From Pseudomonadota bacterium (GTDB lineage Bacteria > Pseudomonadota > Gammaproteobacteria > Burkholderiales > Thiobacillaceae), in NCBI GenBank assembly GCA_021791235.1, contig JAJYXA010000425.1:1-10956 (forward strand): a stretch of DNA of 10,956 nucleotides, read 5' to 3'. Below the pieces are notes generated by a model. That model made no database searches, was not told the DNA's origin, and saw nothing but the letters and a program-made list of their open reading frames with translations. This document shows, piece after piece, positions 7,271 through 10,956 of this stretch. A program made the translations under genes and the position numbers. Numbering within the stretch: the first letter of the stretch is position 1; each line of letters opens with the position of its first letter.

Positions 7271-8203
7271 TTACCGGAACAGCCGACGGACGGCCGTCAC
7301 GCCGCCCAGGATCAGCGCGCCCGCGGCGATGCCGGCCAGCGCATCGATCAGCAGGGGGACGAGCGCTGACAATGCGCCGCCGACCGCCGGCAGGGTTTCC
7401 GCAGCATGGGTGACGGCATGGACCAGATCCTGCGCGCCCGGCATGCCGTGGACCAGGATGCCGCCGCCGACCAGGAACATCGCCGCGGTGCCGGCCACCG
7501 ACAGCGTTTTCATCAGAACCGGCGCGGCGCGCAGAATGCCGCGCCCGAGACCGCGCTGCACGCGGGCGAAGCCGTCGCCCGGCTGCCGGCTGAGATAGAG
7601 CCCGCCATCGTCGAGCTTGACGATGCCGGCGACCAGGCCGTACACGCCGATCGTCATCAGGACGGCGATGCCGGCCAGCACCGCGACCTGCATGCCGAAC
7701 GGCGCGGCGGCGACGGTGCCCAGGGTGATGACGATGATTTCGGCCGACAGGATGAAGTCGGTGCGCACCGCGCCCTTGATCTTGCCGCGTTCGAGCGCGG
7801 CCAGATCGACCTTGGGATCGGCCAGCGCCTGCGCGAGCTCGGCGCGGTGTGCCGCGGCTTCCTCGCGGTGCAGGAATTTGTGCGCCAGTTTCTCGAAACC
7901 TTCGTAGCACAGGAAAGCGCCGCCCAGCATCAAGAGCGGCGTGATCGCCCACGGCGCCAGCGCGCTGATGGCGAGCGCGGCGGGAACGAGGATCAGCTTG
8001 TTGCGGAACGAGCCCCTGGCCACCGCCCACACCACCGGCAGCTCGCGCTCGGCTTTCACTCCGGCGACCTGCTGGGCGTTCAGCGCCAGGTCGTCGCCGA
8101 GCACGCCGGTGGTTTTCCTGGCGGCGACCTTGGTCATCACCGACACGTCGTCGAGGAGGGTGGCGATGTCGTCGATCAGCGCAAGCAGGCTGGTCCCGGC
8201 CAT
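7271..8203 (-). CDS. DUF808 family (YedI-like) inner membrane protein
   Basis: A 310-residue integral membrane protein that matches the DUF808/YedI family (about 300 residues) of unknown function. The N-terminus MAGTSLLALIDDIATLLDD with KVAARKTTGVLGDDLALNAQQV is the family hallmark. Hydrophobic segments lie at about 69-100, 149-196 (two helices), 229-253 and 272-305. A charged cytoplasmic-type stretch at 101-147 contains GYEGFEKLAHK-like sequence (CYEGFEKLAHKFLH). The ATG at 8203 has GAGGGGG a few bases upstream. It starts 11 bp after the nadA stop, so the two are almost certainly co-transcribed, although no functional link is known to me. No clear terminator is seen after it. Confidence 0.85.
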   Translation of the reverse strand: MAGTSLLALIDDIATLLDDVSVMTKVAARKTTGVLGDDLALNAQQVAGVKAERELPVVWAVARGSFRNKLILVPAALAISALAPWAITPLLMLGGAFLCYEGFEKLAHKFLHREEAAAHRAELAQALADPKVDLAALERGKIKGAVRTDFILSAEIIVITLGTVAAAPFGMQVAVLAGIAVLMTIGVYGLVAGIVKLDDGGLYLSRQPGDGFARVQRGLGRGILRAAPVLMKTLSVAGTAAMFLVGGGILVHGMPGAQDLVHAVTHAAETLPAVGGALSALVPLLIDALAGIAAGALILGGVTAVRRLFR

Positions 8204-8214
8204 GGTGCGCCCCC

Positions 8215-9279
8215 TCAGTCGCCCAACTGGATGCGGCCGTCTTTCTCGGCCGCGGCGAAGTCCAGCATGCGCTGGATCGATACTGCGGCCTTGGCGCGGA
8301 TGGATTCCTCGATGTGGATTTCGTTGCCGCCGTTCTCCAGCACGGCGGCAAGTTTTCTGAGGCCGTTCATCGCCATCCACGGGCAGTGCGCGCAGGACTG
8401 GCAAGTCGCGCCCTCGCCGGCGGTCGGCGCTTCCAGCAGCAGCTTGCCGGGCGCGGCGGCGTGCATCTTGTGGAAGATGCCGGTGTCGGTGGCGACGATG
8501 AATTCGGGGTTGGGCAGGGTGCGCACGGCCTCGATCAGCTGGGTGGTCGAGCCGACCACGTCGGCCAGCGCGATTACCGCCTCGGGCGACTCGGGGTGGA
8601 CCAGCACCGCAGCATCGGGATGCTCGGTGCGCAGCCTCTTCAGCGCCTCGGCCTTGAACGCCTCGTGCACCACGCACGAACCCTGCCACAGCAGCATGTC
8701 GGCGCCGGTGATGCGCCGCACGTAATCGCCCAGATGGCGGTCCGGCGCCCACAACAGTTTGTGGCCCTGCCGGTGCAGGTATTTGACGATCCTGGCGGCG
8801 ATGCCGGAGGTGACCACCCAGTCGGCGCGCGCCTTCACTGCGGCGCTGGTGTTGGCGTAGACGACGGACAGGCGGTCCGGGTGCGCGTCGCAGAAGGCGG
8901 CGAATTCGTCGGCCGGACAGGCCAGGTCGAGCGAGCAGTCGGCGCCCAGGTCGGGCATGATGACGCGCTTTTCCGGGTTGAGGATCTTGGCCGTCTCGCC
9001 CATGAACTTGACCCCGGCGACGATCAGCGTCTTCGCCGGGTGGGCGTGGCCGAAGCGCGCCATCTCCAGCGAATCGGACACGCAGCCGCCGGTTTCCTCG
9101 GCCAGGTCCTGCAGGTCGGCCGATGTGTAGTAGTGCGCGACCAGCACCGCATCCTGCTGCTTCATCAGGGTCTTGATGCGTGCTTTCAGCGCCGTGCGCT
9201 CATCGTCGCTGAGCACTTCCTCCACCATCGGCGGCGGCTGGATCACGGGTTTGAGCGGAACGGGAAAGGCAAGGCTCAT
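8215..9279 (-). CDS. nadA: Quinolinate synthase NadA
   Basis: A 354-residue 4Fe-4S enzyme that condenses iminoaspartate with dihydroxyacetone phosphate to form quinolinate, the first committed pyridine precursor of NAD. Motifs: [15 protein letters not shown] (46-60), the cluster-ligand cysteines C115 in [11 protein letters not shown]202 in GSCVVHE and C299 in [10 protein letters not shown]. These correspond to E. coli C113, C200 and C297 with a constant offset of two. Substrate-contact segments such as HPESP (228-232) and [10 protein letters not shown] are also present. Length and all ligands are normal. The ATG at 9279 gives a typical N-terminus but lacks a strong ribosome site. nadB and nadC are not in the window; a DUF808 gene follows in the same operon and hda diverges upstream. 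Confidence 0.96.
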   Translation of the reverse strand: MSLAFPVPLKPVIQPPPMVEEVLSDDERTALKARIKTLMKQQDAVLVAHYYTSADLQDLAEETGGCVSDSLEMARFGHAHPAKTLIVAGVKFMGETAKILNPEKRVIMPDLGADCSLDLACPADEFAAFCDAHPDRLSVVYANTSAAVKARADWVVTSGIAARIVKYLHRQGHKLLWAPDRHLGDYVRRITGADMLLWQGSCVVHEAFKAEALKRLRTEHPDAAVLVHPESPEAVIALADVVGSTTQLIEAVRTLPNPEFIVATDTGIFHKMHAAAPGKLLLEAPTAGEGATCQSCAHCPWMAMNGLRKLAAVLENGGNEIHIEESIRAKAAVSIQRMLDFAAAEKDGRIQLGD

Positions 9280-9313
9280 CGGGGCGGCTCGGGCATCAAG
9301 TGCGAAAGCGCCA

Positions 9314-9343
9314 AGTATAGCTGCGCGCGGCAGGCGTTTTCAC
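9314..9343 (-). promoter_or_regulatory. Candidate promoter of nadA
   Basis: On the minus strand a -10 like TATACT (9319-9314, one mismatch to TATAAT) lies 18 bp from a weak -35 GTGAAA (9343-9338). Transcription would start near 9307, leaving a leader of about 28 nt before the nadA ATG. The -10 is good and the -35 is poor. Confidence 0.45.
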
Positions 9344-9402
9344 CAGGCGGCGCCCGGGTTTTTCTGGAGCGTACCCGTGCTTTTGCCTTATCCTTGCGCC
9401 CC

Positions 9403-10050
9403 ATGCAGCAACTCCTCCTGGACATTCGCCCGCCCGCCCGGCCCGAACTCGCCCGCTTCGTGGCGGGGCGCAATGTCGAGTTGATGGCGCAGTTGCAGGC
9501 CATGCTCGACGGCAGCGCCGCCGAGCGCATGGTCTACGTGTGGGGCGCGCCGGGGAGCGGAAAAAGTTACCTGCTGGCGGCCTGGGCGCACGCCTGCCAG
9601 GCGCGCGGGATGGCGGTCGACTTCAGCGGACAGCGGGTGGCGCAGGCGGTGATCGCGGATCAGGTGGAGACCTGGACCGAAGCACGGCAGCACGCGGGGT
9701 TTGCCGCATTCAACCGGGTGCGCGAGGCGGGCGGGCTGTGGCTGGCGGCGGGGAATGTGGCGCCGGCCGAGCTGGCGGTGATGCCGGAATTGCGGACCCG
9801 GCTGGGCTGGGGGCTGGTGTTCCAGCTGCACGGACTGGACGACGCCGAGAAGCGCGCCGCCCTGGCGCAGCACGCCGAAACCCTGGGGTTCCGGCTGGAA
9901 CCCCAGGTGGCGGACTATCTGTTGAACCACACCGCGCGCGACATGCAGAACCTGCTGCGGGTGCTGGAGGCGCTGGACCGCTTCAGCCTGGAAACGCGCC
10001 GTCCGATCACGCTGCCGCTGCTGCGGCAGCTACTGCTGAATCAGGCCTGA
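9403..10050 (+). CDS. hda: DnaA regulatory inactivator Hda
   Basis: A 215-residue DnaA-like AAA+ protein. With the DNA-loaded sliding clamp, Hda stimulates ATP hydrolysis by DnaA and prevents re-initiation. The N-terminal QQLLLDI is a clamp-binding motif of the QLxLxL type. The Walker A motif GAPGSGKS is at 48-55. The Walker B region reads AVIADQVE with D86-Q87, where the family normally has two acidic residues. LAAGNVAP (about 114-121) covers sensor 1. TRLGWG carries Arg133, equivalent to the arginine finger (E. coli R153). ARDMQNLLRVLEALD is the sensor 2/lid helix. The ATG at 9403 gives the usual short N-terminus, and no strong ribosome site precedes it. It diverges from nadA, and its last 10 bases overlap the convergent thioredoxin gene. 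Confidence 0.92.
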   Translation: MQQLLLDIRPPARPELARFVAGRNVELMAQLQAMLDGSAAERMVYVWGAPGSGKSYLLAAWAHACQARGMAVDFSGQRVAQAVIADQVETWTEARQHAGFAAFNRVREAGGLWLAAGNVAPAELAVMPELRTRLGWGLVFQLHGLDDAEKRAALAQHAETLGFRLEPQVADYLLNHTARDMQNLLRVLEALDRFSLETRRPITLPLLRQLLLNQA

Positions 10051-10415
10051 CCCCGACCCTGCTGCTCGGCGATGTCCTTGTGGACCTGCGCCATGTCCAG
10101 CCCCATCACCTGTTCGATCAAGGAATCCAGTGCGTTGGCGGGCAGCGAACCGGCTTCGGAATAGAGGATGACCTGTTCGCGGAACACCATCAGCGTGGGA
10201 ATCGAGCGGATCTGGAAGTAGCCGGCCAGTTCCTGCTCGACTTCGGTGTTGACCTTGGCGAAGACGATGTTGGCGTGCTTGTCGGACGCGGCTTCGAAAA
10301 TCGGCGCGAAGCCGCGGCAGGGTCCGCACCAGGGTGCCCAGAAGTCGACGACGACGACGTCGTTGCCGTTGATGGTGGATTCGAAATTGTCCTGGGTGAG
10401 TTCGATGACGGCCAT
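10041..10415 (-). CDS. Thioredoxin family protein
   Basis: A 124-residue cytoplasmic thiol-disulfide oxidoreductase. DFWAPWCGPCRGFAP carries the redox pair C30/C33, preceded by the buried acidic D24. The cis-proline is P73 in IRSIPTLMVF, and the overall length is slightly above the 105-110 of TrxA because of a charged C-terminal tail (MAQVHKDIAEQQGRGQA). No signal peptide or zinc-binding N-terminus is present, so it is neither a periplasmic Dsb nor TrxC type. The residue after the active site is Arg-Gly rather than the Lys-Met/Arg-Met of E. coli TrxA, so it may be a secondary thioredoxin. The ATG at 10415 has AGGA at 10426-10423. It lies just after an intrinsic terminator and so is probably transcribed separately. 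Confidence 0.92.
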   Translation of the reverse strand: MAVIELTQDNFESTINGNDVVVVDFWAPWCGPCRGFAPIFEAASDKHANIVFAKVNTEVEQELAGYFQIRSIPTLMVFREQVILYSEAGSLPANALDSLIEQVMGLDMAQVHKDIAEQQGRGQA

Positions 10416-10439
10416 GCGGATTTCCTGCCAATTGTAGTG

Positions 10440-10474
10440 AAATAAAAAGGCGCGAGGACGAGCCCTTCGCGCCT
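10440..10474 (-). terminator. Intrinsic terminator downstream of the 88-residue gene
   Basis: Read on the minus strand, AGGCGCGA (10474-10467) pairs perfectly with TCGCGCCT (10455-10448). The loop region contains a further GG/CC pairing. A TTTTTATTT tract follows (10448-10440). This is a textbook Rho-independent terminator for transcription coming from the 88-residue gene, and it insulates the thioredoxin gene. Confidence 0.9.
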
Positions 10475-10478
10475 GAGT

Positions 10479-10578
10479 GCCACCCTATCACGGATGGCGG
10501 GCCTCCGACAATCGGAGGCGACTTATCGGGTAGTCCAGCCTGGCTGCCCGCTACCCCGGTCCAGTCGAAGCCGACTGG
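10479..10578 (-). ncRNA. Candidate structured 3' UTR or small RNA: four tandem hairpins before the terminator
   Basis: Between the 88-residue gene and its terminator, four stem-loops follow one another on the minus strand. They are CCAGTCG/CGACTGG with a 4-nt loop (10578-10561); GGGGTAG/CTACCC with an inner AGCC/GGCT pairing (10557-10527); GCCTCCGA/TCGGAGGC with a 3-nt loop (10519-10501); and GCCATCC/GGGTGGC with one G-U pair (10498-10479). I do not recognise a known riboswitch or sRNA family. Together with the terminator hairpin this is a compact five-hairpin RNA of about 140 nt, which could be a 3'-derived sRNA, an RNA stabiliser or a palindromic repeat cluster. Confidence 0.4.
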
Positions 10579-10586
10579 CCTGAAAT

Positions 10587-10853
10587 CTATTTGGCGAAAG
10601 CCTGATGGAACAGCCGGCGCTTTTGCTCGGCAGGTTGCGTGCTGCGAACCATGTTCTGGCTGTGCTTGAGGTTGCTGCGCACTTCGGCGCGGTTGACCGC
10701 CATGATGAGTTCGGTCGCCAGCACCCGCGCCTGATGCGGGGTGAGCATGAGGGAACATCCGTGCTCGTCGAGCGCGACTTCCACGCGGTCGCGACCCTGG
10801 GCATCCTCTTTCAGGCTGATGTCCAGGGTGTTGCCTGTTTCCAGTTCGATCAT
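10587..10853 (-). CDS. Small uncharacterised protein (88 aa)
   Basis: A short soluble protein of unknown function that I cannot assign to a named family. The N-terminal half (IELETGNTLDISLKED, RVEVALDEHGCSLMLTP) looks like beta strands. A helix follows (HQARVLATELIMAVNRAEV), and the tail is basic (AEQKRRLFHQAFAK). It has one cysteine and no signal peptide or membrane segment. The ATG at 10853 is chosen because a strong Shine-Dalgarno AAGGAGA (10867-10861) lies 7 nt upstream. A second in-frame ATG at 10901, also with a ribosome site (GGGAGA, 10912-10907), would add 16 residues (MNPAHTLAKTTQGETD). Coding use matches its neighbours, and the gene ends in a hairpin-rich tract and intrinsic terminator, which supports a real transcription unit. 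Confidence 0.65.
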   Translation of the reverse strand: MIELETGNTLDISLKEDAQGRDRVEVALDEHGCSLMLTPHQARVLATELIMAVNRAEVRSNLKHSQNMVRSTQPAEQKRRLFHQAFAK

Positions 10854-10860
10854 GTCGGTC

Positions 10861-10867
10861 TCTCCTT
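10861..10867 (-). promoter_or_regulatory. Strong ribosome binding site deciding the 88-residue start
   Basis: AAGGAGA on the minus strand sits 7 nt before the ATG at 10853. It is the best Shine-Dalgarno match in the window and favours this ATG over the in-frame ATG at 10901. Confidence 0.7.
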
Positions 10868-10956
10868 GCGTTGTCTTTGCAAGGGTATGAGCAGGGTTCA
10901 TGCCAGTCTCCCGTGGCGCCGGATGGCGCGGAAAACCGCATTAAATCAGGCGGGTT

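Noticed and set aside
4413..7598. 1061-codon open frame on the plus strand
   Set aside because: It runs antisense to the FAD/Fe-S oxidoreductase and into the DUF808 gene; composition is typical of a GC-driven shadow frame.
8314..9402. Upstream extension of the hda frame
   Set aside because: The frame stays open antisense to nadA, but Hda similarity and the clamp-binding N-terminus begin at the ATG at 9403.
10431..10436. TACAAT (minus strand) as -10 of the thioredoxin promoter
   Set aside because: The predicted transcript start would fall at or inside the Shine-Dalgarno sequence, and no -35 is found at the right distance.
10479..10578. Cyclic-di-GMP (GEMM) or cobalamin riboswitch
   Set aside because: A few strings such as GGTAGCGGG look similar, but the conserved GEMM core and the B12 box are absent, and the region lies downstream of a gene before a terminator.
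1..10956. A new defence, mobile or biosynthetic system
   Set aside because: Apart from the small 88-residue protein, all sizeable genes belong to known families with housekeeping or regulatory roles. No phage, toxin-antitoxin, transposase or CRISPR signature was seen on either strand.

Overview
This is a GC-rich window with tightly packed genes and no rRNA, tRNA, insertion sequence, phage or CRISPR signature. The protein families point to a betaproteobacterium. The Hda, NadA and UbiE sequences and the large DUF3683/FAD/Fe-S oxidoreductase all have a betaproteobacterial look, perhaps of the Thiobacillus/Nitrosomonadales type. That placement is from recollection of the families, not from a search.

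Layout. The 5' part of ubiE (ubiquinone/menaquinone methyltransferase) leaves the left edge on the minus strand. Diverging from it, phoB-phoR (phosphate-starvation two-component system) runs on the plus strand. It lies behind a clear Pho box of three GTCAT half-sites at an exact 11-bp period, so the pair is probably autoregulated. Convergent to phoR are a truncated HIT-family gene that has lost its catalytic histidine triad and, upstream of it, a 1271-residue FAD-linked oxidase/iron-sulfur fusion. The two overlap by 4 bp. A nested palindromic repeat of about 95 bp separates phoR from the HIT remnant. Next come a 28-bp perfect hairpin and the C-terminal remnant of a PhnD-like periplasmic binding protein.

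A minus-strand pair, nadA (quinolinate synthase) followed by a YedI/DUF808 membrane protein, forms a likely operon with an 11-bp gap. Divergent from nadA is hda (DnaA-inactivating AAA+ protein), whose end overlaps the convergent thioredoxin gene. The right end holds a small uncharacterised 88-residue protein. It is followed by five consecutive stem-loops, the last of which is a strong intrinsic terminator.

Working together: phoBR is a self-contained regulatory unit; the FAD/Fe-S enzyme and UbiE both relate to the quinone pool; nadA supplies NAD; hda acts in replication control and the thioredoxin in thiol redox. The window is mostly housekeeping, and I see no convincing new defence or biosynthetic system. 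The most interesting signals are the rearrangement scar around phoBR (truncated HIT gene plus palindrome), a G-quadruplex-type repeat inserted in frame in the oxidoreductase, the hairpin array at the right end, and the altered Walker B motif of Hda.
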